Source: Lachnospiraceae bacterium UBA1721 (lineage in GTDB: Bacteria; Bacillota; Clostridia; Lachnospirales; Lachnospiraceae). Taken from it: a stretch of DNA of 49,654 nucleotides. This document shows, in pieces, positions 23,773-32,415 of this stretch (the first letter of the stretch is position 1; each line of letters opens with the position of its first letter). A program made the translations under genes and the position numbers. The stretch is taken from assembly GCA_002317155.1 (NCBI GenBank), contig DCIR01000058.1:1-49654 (forward strand), read 5' to 3'. The notes below the pieces were generated by a model that was given only the letters and a program-made list of their open reading frames with translations, did not search any database and had not been told where the DNA came from.

Positions 23773-26148
23773 TTACTCATTAATAAGCTCTACCATATCA
23801 GAAGGGAGATGCTTTATTATCATTGCTTCAAGCTCTTCGGGATGAACCGGCTTGGACAGGTAATCTGCAAATCCATTGTCGAGATATTCTTCCTTAGCAC
23901 CGATTATAGTATTGGCGGTCAACATGATGATGGGCGTGTGCTGGTTAGGATGTTTTTTATCGGCTAATAGAAGATTCATTACTTCTATACCGTCCATTTC
24001 TGGCATCATATGGTCGAGAAGTACTATGTCATACTTATTGTCAGACATAAGCCTGAGACACTGCTCACCTGAATCCGCTGTATCGATGTCGATTTCGGTT
24101 TGCTTAAGTAGTCCTTTGATAACCTTAAGATTGATGTCTATATCATCGACAACAAGGAGACTTGCGTCCGGAGCCTTAAACTTAGCAACGTATTTTGCTT
24201 TCTTTGCTGGCTTCGAATCGCTGTCAAATATACCGATTTTGGTTTCGTCCTTAATCGTTTGTGGTATTGATATAGTGAAGGTGGAACCTTGTCCATAGAT
24301 ACTGTTTACATCTATTGTTCCGCCCATCAGCTCTATAAAGGATTTTGCAATATTGAGTCCAAGACCGCTACCTTCACGCTTTCTGTTGTTCTTAAGATCA
24401 ATTCTCTTAAATGATTCGAATAGTGCAGGTAAATCTTCCTCACGAATACCTATACCCGTATCAGTTATCGAGAATATAAGCATCAATTGGCTACCCTCAA
24501 GAGGCTTGTAATTTACGTTCAGTGTTACAGAACCTGAGTCGGTATATTTTACTGCATTGTTTAGGATGTTTGTCAAAACCTGTCGAATGCGAACCTCATC
24601 GCCAAAAAGTTTGTTGGGAATATCAGGATTGTTGTTAATATTCAGGGCCAGGTTTTTATTGTTGCATTTTGTAAAAATTATATTTTTAACTTCGCGCAAA
24701 AGGAGTGAAAGCTCATATTCTTCAGGCGCAAGCTCCATACGACCGGCTTCGATTTTGGAAAAATCCAAAACGTCATTGATCAAAGAGAGAAGAGCATTTC
24801 CCGCATCGGCTACATTGGCGGAATATGTCTGAATAGCAGGCTCGGTACTTTCTCTGGAAATTAACTCATTCATACCGAGAACTGCATTGATGGGAGTTCT
24901 GATCTCGTGGGACATATTTGCGAGAAATTCAGATTTTGCTTTGTCAGCAGATTCAGCTTTCTCAAGGGCTTCCTTTAACGCAGTCTGTGATTTTTCCAGT
25001 TCTTCTAGAACGGCCAGACGCTCCTGCATAAGAGCTTCCTGAACCACACTGTCATTAGTATCCTGAATAATTCCGAGGAATACTTTTCCGTCACCGGAAG
25101 GATCATCCTTTAATTCACCGGTACCTCGATACCATTTGTAATCACCTGATTTACTTCTGAGACGATAATAGATATCATAACTGTCGTGACCGGCTAAACC
25201 TTTCATAAATGCATTCATTGCATCCTGAGCATCATCCGGGTGGAGAGATTCCTGCCAAAGCAGGTATTCTTTTCCTATGATTTCTTCACGCTCATAGCCA
25301 AGAAGCCAGAAGAACTCATCACTCCAGTATGCATCCGTAACATTGCCATCGGCTCCGATATGAATACTCCATGATGCTGAGTGTGTCATCTCATGGACAG
25401 CTTTATTAATTTCTTCTTCTTTTTGTTTTGCTTTTTCAAGCAGTATGCGGCTTTCGTTAAGCTCTTCCAGTGCTTTGCCAAGCTGGATAAAGTCGGGTGT
25501 TTCAAGACCACCGATTATAATAAAGGTGGCTATGCTCAGCGCGAAGAAGTCAAGAAGTATATTTATCGGCAAGAGTACCTGTGCGGTAGGTCCAAGCATT
25601 GAGAAGAAGATAAAAAAGATTATCGACTTGTACTGACGTTTGGTGAAGCATTCTTTATTCATAAGTAATCTTACGAATGAATAAATGAAGAAGTACATCG
25701 GGAGAACGTAGATTATATAGTACAGATAACCATGACTGTATATTTTGTTCTCATCAAAATAGAAGACGAGATGAGTGAATGGTGTTGATGCACATATTGC
25801 AGCAAAAACCAGTAAAATAATATTATTGATTCGGTCCAAAACAATTGTATGCACGTTGATTTTTCCCAGAATGGCATGAATGTATTTGGGAAAGAGTGAT
25901 ATGCACACAGCCATCAGCTCAAAGTAAGCTACGTTGAGCAGGTAATTGAGCCAAACGGGAACAACATCTGATTTTGAAATGGTAACAGCTGTAACAATAT
26001 CTGCAAAATCCGCGATAATCATAAAAAACAGAAGTTCGCGGAATCTTTTGACAGTGAGCAGCTGTTTGTCATACTGGATTATCAGATATACAAGCTGAAT
26101 AATTAAGAACACCAGAGAAGTAACGGCGTAATCTATATTATAGGTCAT
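23773..26148 (-). CDS. Hybrid histidine kinase, membrane sensor + PAS + HisKA + HATPase + receiver
   Basis: 791 residues. ATG 26148 is chosen because GCGAGGTGTTTT precedes it; an ATG at 26178 lacks a site. About seven hydrophobic helices (1-225) are followed by a coiled segment, a PAS domain (SWSIHIGADGNVTDAYWSDEFFWLLGY, PAC at YKWYRGTGEL), HisKA (FLANMSHEIRTPI, phospho-His414), HATPase (GSGLGLNI) and a receiver (VVDDIDINLK, phospho-Asp712 in LLDHMMPEMDG). It parallels the 8681-10894 kinase but adds the PAS domain. No partner regulator adjoins it. Confidence 0.9.
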   Translation of the reverse strand: MTYNIDYAVTSLVFLIIQLVYLIIQYDKQLLTVKRFRELLFFMIIADFADIVTAVTISKSDVVPVWLNYLLNVAYFELMAVCISLFPKYIHAILGKINVHTIVLDRINNIILLVFAAICASTPFTHLVFYFDENKIYSHGYLYYIIYVLPMYFFIYSFVRLLMNKECFTKRQYKSIIFFIFFSMLGPTAQVLLPINILLDFFALSIATFIIIGGLETPDFIQLGKALEELNESRILLEKAKQKEEEINKAVHEMTHSASWSIHIGADGNVTDAYWSDEFFWLLGYEREEIIGKEYLLWQESLHPDDAQDAMNAFMKGLAGHDSYDIYYRLRSKSGDYKWYRGTGELKDDPSGDGKVFLGIIQDTNDSVVQEALMQERLAVLEELEKSQTALKEALEKAESADKAKSEFLANMSHEIRTPINAVLGMNELISRESTEPAIQTYSANVADAGNALLSLINDVLDFSKIEAGRMELAPEEYELSLLLREVKNIIFTKCNNKNLALNINNNPDIPNKLFGDEVRIRQVLTNILNNAVKYTDSGSVTLNVNYKPLEGSQLMLIFSITDTGIGIREEDLPALFESFKRIDLKNNRKREGSGLGLNIAKSFIELMGGTIDVNSIYGQGSTFTISIPQTIKDETKIGIFDSDSKPAKKAKYVAKFKAPDASLLVVDDIDINLKVIKGLLKQTEIDIDTADSGEQCLRLMSDNKYDIVLLDHMMPEMDGIEVMNLLLADKKHPNQHTPIIMLTANTIIGAKEEYLDNGFADYLSKPVHPEELEAMIIKHLPSDMVELINE

Positions 26149-26328
26149 AAAACACCTCGCGTTTATGGCGTGGAACAACTAATTAACAGTAAATTTCTGT
26201 CCATTAATTATAGCATTATTTCGTAGTACAGCCAAGAAATACACGTACTTCATAAGTGTAAGATTGGAAAGGGGAGTTTTACGATTGTAATTATGTAAAT
26301 ATAGTCAGAATTGTGGGCAAAAGATTAG

Positions 26329-26371
26329 TTATTATAACGTTTATTTATAGGGGCGGAAAACGTTATTATAA
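26329..26371. repeat. Inverted repeat upstream of sensor-EAL gene
   Basis: TTATTATAACGTTT (26329-26342) and AAACGTTATTATAA (26358-26371) are inverted copies with 13 of 14 positions paired and a 15-base GC-richer spacer. It lies 48 bases before the ATG of the sensor-EAL gene, in the divergent gap with the kinase gene. Could be an operator or a hairpin. Confidence 0.55.
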
Positions 26372-26418
26372 ATTATAATATTGAGTTATTATACACTTTG
26401 ATTTGGTGAGGATATTTG

Positions 26419-29163
26419 ATGATTGATGGGAAGAAGATAGTTGGGGTATGCATGACTAAAATTCATGACACTACCCGTTCCAGAATTATCAACAGCTTAC
26501 ACAAGGAAGCTGAAAAAAATAACATAAAGCTAATAGTTTTTAATTCGTCATTCGACTTTTATAATGATCAGGATGATGATATTGGTGCGGCCAAAATATA
26601 TGATTATATCAATTATGATTTGGTTGATGCACTGATTATTATGTGCAGCGGATTCATAAATAAGAATGTATACAGAAAAATTATCAGGGATGCGCAGGCT
26701 CATAATACACCGGTCATTTTGGAAGATGATTTTGATGATTACTGCTATACAGTGAAAAACTGTTTTGAAGATTCGCTTTCTAAGCTTCTGAATCATGTTA
26801 TACGTGACCATGGGGTGACAGATACTTTCTTCATAGCAGGAATAAAGGGTAATGAATATTCTGATGCAAGAATAGCAGTGTATAAGCAGGTATTGGCCGA
26901 GAATAATCTTGTGTTCGATGAGAGTATGCTCGATTATGGAGATTTCTGGGATGGGCCCACAAATCGTGTCATGGATCGTTTGTTTGCCGAGCGTGGAGAT
27001 CATATGCCGGGGGCTATCTTTTGTGCAAATGATTCTATGGCTGTGTGCGTATGTAAGAGACTCATTGAACATGGAATACGTGTGCCTGAGGATGTGATTG
27101 TAACCGGATTTGATGGTTCCAAGCTTGCCAGTTACTCAAGACCAAGATTGTCAGGATGTGTTGCCAATGTTGGCGGTTTGGTTGACGGGATGATAATTCT
27201 GTTGAATCAGATCTTTGATGGTAAGGAGCCAGAGAAGGTTTATAAGAACTTATATAAGCTGCAATTATCTGAATCTTGTGGATGCGCCGGTTTTGACGAA
27301 GATGATTTTAGAGAGGTAGCCGAAGAAAATTATAGAATGTCTCTGGATGTAATTGGACACGAGCATGTTTTGTTTAACGAAATATTACTCAGAATTAATA
27401 ATGCTCAGGGCGATATTAGTTCGTTCTACAGTACAATTTCGAAAATGCTTCATGTCAATTCATGCCTTGCTATGAGACCCTCATTTATTTTGTCTACAAC
27501 AGGCCAGATTGATGTAGGCGTGGATGATTATTTGGATGAACGACTTATGATAGTTGCTTCCAATGGCTTTAATTCCGTGTCAGAAGATGCTGCCATAAGA
27601 AATAAGTACAATGCAAAAGAGAAGAGAGTAATTTTCAAAACCTCTGATATGATGCCGTCTAAAGAAAGATGGGTACAGAGTGATAAGCTCTGTGTTGTTG
27701 ATGGTGTAAATGTTGGTAAAATATCATGTGGATATCTGCTTAGTTGGACTGATAATTTGGTGCATGATGCGCATATGCAGAATCGAGTGCTGAATCTTAC
27801 CAACATGCTTCTTCACATCGCAGTATCGGATTTGCGTGCGAGATTCGTTAAGCTGAATAAGAGTAAGGATTCGATGATTAATGCACTGACCGAACTTCCG
27901 AATCTTCTTGGACTTACAAGGTGGTTTGATGAATATAGTTCAAATCCGAGCAATGAAGACAAGACTATTGCATTTACTGTCTTCGAAATACCGAGATATG
28001 ATTATTTATTGGATAATTATGGTGTGGAAGAGGTAGACAGATGTATATGTTTTGTTGCTGAGGCACTTAAGATTGCCAATGCAGGCGATGTATATATTGC
28101 GCATACAAGAGAAGATCAGTTTGTGGTTGCAAGCTGTTTTGAGAGTGTTGATCTTGTAATCTCAGAGATTGGCAACTCAGCGGTACTTTTCTATAATCTC
28201 TTGGAAAATTATAATGCGGTCAACGGAAAAGAATTCAATTTTGAAGTGGTATCGGGATGTGGTTTCTCTGATAAGGTAAAGAATGCGAAGCTTGAGGTGC
28301 TGATGCGAAAGGCTTCCGGTGATTTACTCGTTAATATGCAGAAATATCTTAGCAAACCGGTTGTCAAGGCGGCTCATTCAACAAATAAGAACGAGTATAA
28401 GCGCTTTAAGGTATTAATTGAGTCTAATCTTTTCAAGTATCATTTTCAGCCTATTGTGCATGCTGATTCCGGAGAAATATACGGTTATGAAGCACTTATG
28501 AGAACTGATGAGAGCATAGGCTTTAATCCTCTTGAGGTTTTGGCTATTGCCAAGGAATATAACCGATTGGACGATATTGAAAAAGCAACGTTGTTCAACG
28601 TTATGTCAAGATATGAAAAGGACAGAGAACGCTTCGGTGACAGAAAGATATTTATCAACTGTATTCCGGGACATTTCTTGAGTGAGAATGATAACGCTAA
28701 GTTCGGTGGAATGTATTCTGACTATATAGCTAATTGCGTGTTCGAGATAACCGAGCAGGATACTATTGCAGGGCATGAACTTGATGCAATACGTCATATC
28801 GGAAATGTGCAGGGTGGCAATTCGATTGCGGTTGATGACTATGGTACAGGTCATTCAAATATTATCAATCTGATCAACTATAAGCCTGAAATTGTTAAGA
28901 TTGACAGGTTCCTGATGACGGATATTCATGTTGATGAGTCAAAGCAGATGATTGTTAAAGGTGTCATCGATTTTGCAAGATTGAATAACATTAAGGTATT
29001 GGCTGAAGGAGTTGAAACTGAAGAAGAGCTGCGAAAGGTTATTGAGCTTGGAGTAGATTTGATTCAGGGATACTTTACCGGACGTCCGGCTTATGATCCT
29101 ATTGACAGTATAGACGAAGATGTAAAAGCGGCAATTATTGACGAGGCCGGTAAATTGGCTTAA
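26419..29163 (+). CDS. LacI-like sensor + degenerate GGDEF + EAL phosphodiesterase
   Basis: 914 residues, ATG 26419 behind GGTGAGGATATTT. Residues 1-285 form a periplasmic-binding/LacI-type ligand domain that begins directly at its first beta strand (KIVGVCMTK), with no DNA-binding head, signal peptide or membrane helix, and ends in SCGC (286-289). A GAF-like region (about 300-470) follows. The GGDEF domain is degenerate (REDQF in place of GGDEF). The EAL domain looks active: EAL (Glu691), FINC, EITE, DDYGTG (Asp806-807), KID, AEGVE, QGYF. Predicted to degrade c-di-GMP in response to an intracellular ligand. A terminator follows at 29211. Confidence 0.88.
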   Translation: MIDGKKIVGVCMTKIHDTTRSRIINSLHKEAEKNNIKLIVFNSSFDFYNDQDDDIGAAKIYDYINYDLVDALIIMCSGFINKNVYRKIIRDAQAHNTPVILEDDFDDYCYTVKNCFEDSLSKLLNHVIRDHGVTDTFFIAGIKGNEYSDARIAVYKQVLAENNLVFDESMLDYGDFWDGPTNRVMDRLFAERGDHMPGAIFCANDSMAVCVCKRLIEHGIRVPEDVIVTGFDGSKLASYSRPRLSGCVANVGGLVDGMIILLNQIFDGKEPEKVYKNLYKLQLSESCGCAGFDEDDFREVAEENYRMSLDVIGHEHVLFNEILLRINNAQGDISSFYSTISKMLHVNSCLAMRPSFILSTTGQIDVGVDDYLDERLMIVASNGFNSVSEDAAIRNKYNAKEKRVIFKTSDMMPSKERWVQSDKLCVVDGVNVGKISCGYLLSWTDNLVHDAHMQNRVLNLTNMLLHIAVSDLRARFVKLNKSKDSMINALTELPNLLGLTRWFDEYSSNPSNEDKTIAFTVFEIPRYDYLLDNYGVEEVDRCICFVAEALKIANAGDVYIAHTREDQFVVASCFESVDLVISEIGNSAVLFYNLLENYNAVNGKEFNFEVVSGCGFSDKVKNAKLEVLMRKASGDLLVNMQKYLSKPVVKAAHSTNKNEYKRFKVLIESNLFKYHFQPIVHADSGEIYGYEALMRTDESIGFNPLEVLAIAKEYNRLDDIEKATLFNVMSRYEKDRERFGDRKIFINCIPGHFLSENDNAKFGGMYSDYIANCVFEITEQDTIAGHELDAIRHIGNVQGGNSIAVDDYGTGHSNIINLINYKPEIVKIDRFLMTDIHVDESKQMIVKGVIDFARLNNIKVLAEGVETEEELRKVIELGVDLIQGYFTGRPAYDPIDSIDEDVKAAIIDEAGKLA

Positions 29164-29210
29164 AGAGAGCATATTTGCTTAAAGATAGCTTAGTATATTG
29201 TATCTAATCG

Positions 29211-29246
29211 CACCTCAATTGACTTTTGGTCAGTTGAGGTGTTTTG
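29211..29246 (+). terminator. Rho-independent terminator after sensor-EAL gene
   Basis: CACCTCAA (29211-29218) pairs with TTGAGGTG (29234-29241), with an inner GAC/GTC pairing, and T-rich sequence follows. Confidence 0.75.
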
Positions 29247-29265
29247 GTTGTTAGTAATTATATCG

Positions 29266-29297
29266 TATAGTAGTATAATAGTCTCATATAGTAGTAT
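29266..29297. repeat. Direct repeat of 11 bp upstream of GNAT gene
   Basis: TATAGTAGTAT occurs at 29266-29276 and 29287-29297, exactly 21 bases apart (two helical turns), 55-86 bases before the GNAT start. It may be a tandem regulator site or a chance AT-rich repeat. Confidence 0.5.
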
Positions 29298-29351
29298 TTA
29301 TTATGTATTTATGTTGTTTTGTCGTGGAATATACACGCAGCGGAGAGTAGT

Positions 29352-29885
29352 ATGAGTGATATATGTGAATATAATAAAAAGTGCGCTGAAGAGGTTTCTG
29401 CGTATGGAACTATCTCAGCAGCAACTGTTGCGGATAAAGAGGAGATTTTAGCCTTATACAGAACAATGCTTTATGGCGCTGCTGACTGGAGTGAAGACTA
29501 TCCGAATGAGGAAACAATCGATTTTGATATTTCTCGCGCTTCATTGTTCGCTATGAGAAATGAGGCAGGGGAGATTATATCAGTTATTTCAATCGATCAG
29601 GATGAAGAAGTGGAAGCTTTGGACTGTTGGGACAGAGCATTGGCACCGGGCGGAGAACTATCACGCCTGTGTGTTAGAAAAGATATGCATAATCATGGTA
29701 TTGCCAGAGAGATGATGAAATATGCATTTGAAGAGCTAAAAAGAAGAGGGAAAAAGAGTGTCCACATTCTGGTTAAAACAGGCCACGTTGTAGCGTTTGC
29801 TTCGTACTCAAAACTGGGATTTAAGCGGGTTGGAGAGTGCAATCTGTTTGGCAAGGATTTTGTATGCATGGAGCTGGAATTTTAG
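29352..29885 (+). CDS. GNAT-family N-acetyltransferase
   Basis: 177 residues from ATG 29352 with GCGGAGAGTAGT upstream; the longer frame from 29319 has no site. GNAT motifs: LSRLCVRKDMHNHGIAREMMKYAFEE (acetyl-CoA binding loop, about 112-140) and VAFASYSKLGFKRVGE near the end. It transfers an acetyl group from acetyl-CoA to an amine; substrate unknown. Possibly co-transcribed with the dehydrogenase gene 39 bases downstream. Confidence 0.82.
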   Translation: MSDICEYNKKCAEEVSAYGTISAATVADKEEILALYRTMLYGAADWSEDYPNEETIDFDISRASLFAMRNEAGEIISVISIDQDEEVEALDCWDRALAPGGELSRLCVRKDMHNHGIAREMMKYAFEELKRRGKKSVHILVKTGHVVAFASYSKLGFKRVGECNLFGKDFVCMELEF

Positions 29886-29924
29886 CAGTAAATATTAAGG
29901 ATTAAGGATTGAAAGAGGTATCGT

Positions 29925-30983
29925 ATGAATCAGCACACCAGATTTAATTTGCCGTTATGTTTGAACGTAGAGGAAGATGCATTTTTACATGCTGAAGAAA
30001 TAGTGTCGGACTATCTTCCGGAGATAAAGGGAAAGAAGAGCCTGGTTATCTCGGAAAAGTTTCTCATAGATATGTATTCTGAAAAAATAGAAGATATACG
30101 TCGGGACTTCTATGATGCAGAATTGTATGAGATGGGTGAGGCAACCTATGATGAGGCTGCGGCTATAGCCAAGAAGATTATGGTCGAGGATATTAAGATT
30201 GTTGTAGGAATAGGTGGCGGAAGAGTACTTGATACCGCTAAATATGCTGCTTTTATCAGTAAAGCAATTTATATTTGCCTTCCTACTACCTTGAGTAATG
30301 ATTCACTTGCGTCGCCTTTTTCAGTACTTACCACCGAAGGGATGAACAGAAAGACTCTTCCGTGTAAGATACCTACCGCAATAATTGTTGATACCGAAAT
30401 GATTATGAATGCACCTGTATCTCAGACTCTGTCGGGTATAGGAGATACGCTTGCAAAATATACAGCTTTATATGATTGGAGATTATCAGCTCAGGCCGGT
30501 GGAACGCATGTGGATGATTTTGCAGATGCTATTGCTAATCTGTCATTTGATTCTGTGTTCCATTGTGATGAGAAGAATATAAAAAGTAAGGCTTTTATAA
30601 GAATACTTTCACGTGCGCTTGTAATGGGTGGCCTTGCGATGGAGATAGCTGATTCATCGAGACCATGCAGCGGTAGTGAGCATTTGTTTTGTCATGCAAT
30701 AGAGGAGTATTATCCCGAGCTTAAGATTTCACATGGTATCGGGGTGGCGCTCGGAAGTATCGCGGCTTGCATATTCCAGGGACGCGATGAGACCAAGCTG
30801 ATGGATGTAATGAAGGCGTATGGTATAGACTATAATCCTATGACATACGGAATAACAAAAGACATATTTTATGATTTGTGGACCCGTGCTGCCGGTACTA
30901 GGCCGGGACGTGTGACTATACTTAATTCTACAAGCCTTGACAGAACCTGGCTTGACCATATATACGACCGTATGAGTTCGTAA
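29925..30983 (+). CDS. Glycerol-1-phosphate dehydrogenase-like (AraM/EgsA family)
   Basis: 352 residues, ATG 29925 behind TTGAAAGAGGTATCGT. The iron/zinc alcohol-dehydrogenase-type fold shows GIGGGRVLDTAKYAA (NAD(P) binding, about 98-112), CLPTTLSNDSLASPFSV, a metal-region SGIGDTLAKYTALYDW (Asp in GD), and SRPCSGSEHLFCHAIEE with HGIGVALG supplying the histidines. This best fits the sn-glycerol-1-phosphate dehydrogenase group, which reduces dihydroxyacetone phosphate to glycerol-1-phosphate; a general polyol dehydrogenase is the alternative. It lies between GNAT and fliB. Cytoplasmic. Confidence 0.75.
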   Translation: MNQHTRFNLPLCLNVEEDAFLHAEEIVSDYLPEIKGKKSLVISEKFLIDMYSEKIEDIRRDFYDAELYEMGEATYDEAAAIAKKIMVEDIKIVVGIGGGRVLDTAKYAAFISKAIYICLPTTLSNDSLASPFSVLTTEGMNRKTLPCKIPTAIIVDTEMIMNAPVSQTLSGIGDTLAKYTALYDWRLSAQAGGTHVDDFADAIANLSFDSVFHCDEKNIKSKAFIRILSRALVMGGLAMEIADSSRPCSGSEHLFCHAIEEYYPELKISHGIGVALGSIAACIFQGRDETKLMDVMKAYGIDYNPMTYGITKDIFYDLWTRAAGTRPGRVTILNSTSLDRTWLDHIYDRMSS

Positions 30984-31048
30984 ACATTCATTTATCATGC
31001 TTGGAGTATTCGATAGATATGACATTAAGGCATGGCTCGGAAGGGTAT

Positions 31049-32236
31049 ATGATGAAAACAATGTATCGGGTGATTAATTATCTAGAAGAATTTAAGTGCC
31101 TGGCCGATAAATGTCCGGATACCTGTTGCTCGGGCTGGGCAATTGAGATAGATGAGAAGTCTTTGAAAAAATACAGCGAAGTCAGCAATTCTTACAGTGA
31201 GATTCTTACAGAAAAAATTGATGCTGATGAGTGTGTTTTCCGCCAAAAGGAAAATGGCGACTGTAGCTTCTTATGTGAAAATAAGCTGTGCGATATGTAT
31301 ATAGCGTTGGGTGAGGATTCGCTGTGTGATACATGCAGACTATATCCGAGACACATTGAGGAGTATGGGGATGGCTATGAGATGAATCTTTCAGCATCGT
31401 GCCCAGAGGCTGCAAGAATCCTTTTAGCACAGGAAGAGCCTATAGCGATGGTTGACACAGATTATTATGAAGTCGCCGGAGCTATGGCTGATTGTGATAT
31501 TGCGGATGATGATGATGAAAATGCCGATGGTGAATATTCTGATGGCGAAAATGCTGCGGATGATGGCGATGAGTTTGATTGGGAGCTATATAGAACACTT
31601 CTTGATACAAGAGCCGATTTGATGGATATAGTGAGAGACAGGAGTATTCCATACAAAGATAGAGCTGTTAAGATAGTAAAGGTAGCGTCAGAACTCCAGG
31701 ATAAATTGGATGGAATTGAAAAAAACGCCGAGGAACAGTTTGACGAACTGGATGAAGAATATTTTTATTTAGTAAGCGATATATTTGAATGCCTGAAAGA
31801 ACTTGAGTATCTGAAGCCATCGAGAGAGGGATTGCTCAATGAAGCAGGAACACTTCTTTTTTCAGAGGGAAGCGATCATTGGCTTGAATTACACAAGGCT
31901 TTTACAAAATACTGTGATGAGAATAACTTAAAGCTTGAACTTAAAAAGGAACAGATTACCGCATATTATTTGTATTCATATTTTTGTGGTGCGGTGTACG
32001 ATAATTATGTCTTTGCAAAGGCATTCGGAGCTGTGGCGCATACTGTATTGATAAGTGAATTGTGGATTGCCAAGTGGGTTCAGAATGGTAAATGCATCTG
32101 CAGTGAAGATATGGTTAATATTTTGTACGAGTATGCAAGAGAACTGGAGAATTCCAATCCGAATTTAATAAAAATGGATGAGTTGCTTGATGATTTTAAA
32201 ATAGATGTAGATATGTTGGTAAGGCATAATGAATAA
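31049..32236 (+). CDS. fliB: Flagellin lysine-N-methylase FliB-like
   Basis: 395 residues from ATG 31049 (or ATG 31052) with GGAAGGGTAT upstream. The N-terminus MYRVINYLEEFKCLADKCPD is typical of FliB proteins, with Cys pairs KCPDTCCSGW (about 21-30), CSFLCENKLCDMY and DTCRLYPRH that may hold an iron-sulfur cluster, then SASCPEAARILL. FliB methylates lysines of flagellin. An unusual acidic stretch (about residues 149-176, rich in Asp/Glu/Gly/Ala) interrupts the protein. No flagellin or other flagellar gene lies in the window. Confidence 0.8.
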   Translation: MMKTMYRVINYLEEFKCLADKCPDTCCSGWAIEIDEKSLKKYSEVSNSYSEILTEKIDADECVFRQKENGDCSFLCENKLCDMYIALGEDSLCDTCRLYPRHIEEYGDGYEMNLSASCPEAARILLAQEEPIAMVDTDYYEVAGAMADCDIADDDDENADGEYSDGENAADDGDEFDWELYRTLLDTRADLMDIVRDRSIPYKDRAVKIVKVASELQDKLDGIEKNAEEQFDELDEEYFYLVSDIFECLKELEYLKPSREGLLNEAGTLLFSEGSDHWLELHKAFTKYCDENNLKLELKKEQITAYYLYSYFCGAVYDNYVFAKAFGAVAHTVLISELWIAKWVQNGKCICSEDMVNILYEYARELENSNPNLIKMDELLDDFKIDVDMLVRHNE

Positions 32237-32325
32237 GCTTTCGGTAGTGATAATATTGCCCAAGATATTTTTTTATGATGAAAAAAAACAAATACATATT
32301 GTTAAGTCTGACTATATTGCAAACA

Positions 32326-32355
32326 TTGTAATATATCGTTCAATTCTGATATAAT
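32326..32355 (+). promoter_or_regulatory. Promoter of sensor-HD-GYP gene
   Basis: TTGTAA (32326-32331), 18-base spacer, perfect TATAAT (32350-32355). The predicted start near 32362 leaves a leader of about 55 bases before ATG 32416. Confidence 0.55.
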
Positions 32356-32415
32356 AATTAGTACAGTATTTCAATTTTGTACAAGTAACGAATTTGATAT
32401 GGCAAGGGGATATTT

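Noticed and set aside
23642..23845. Plus-strand ORFs after thiC
   Set aside because: They run through the bidirectional terminator into the kinase gene on the other strand and lack ribosome sites.
26548..27072. Minus-strand ORF of 174 codons inside the sensor-EAL gene
   Set aside because: Antisense to the ligand-binding domain, with composition typical of a shadow frame.
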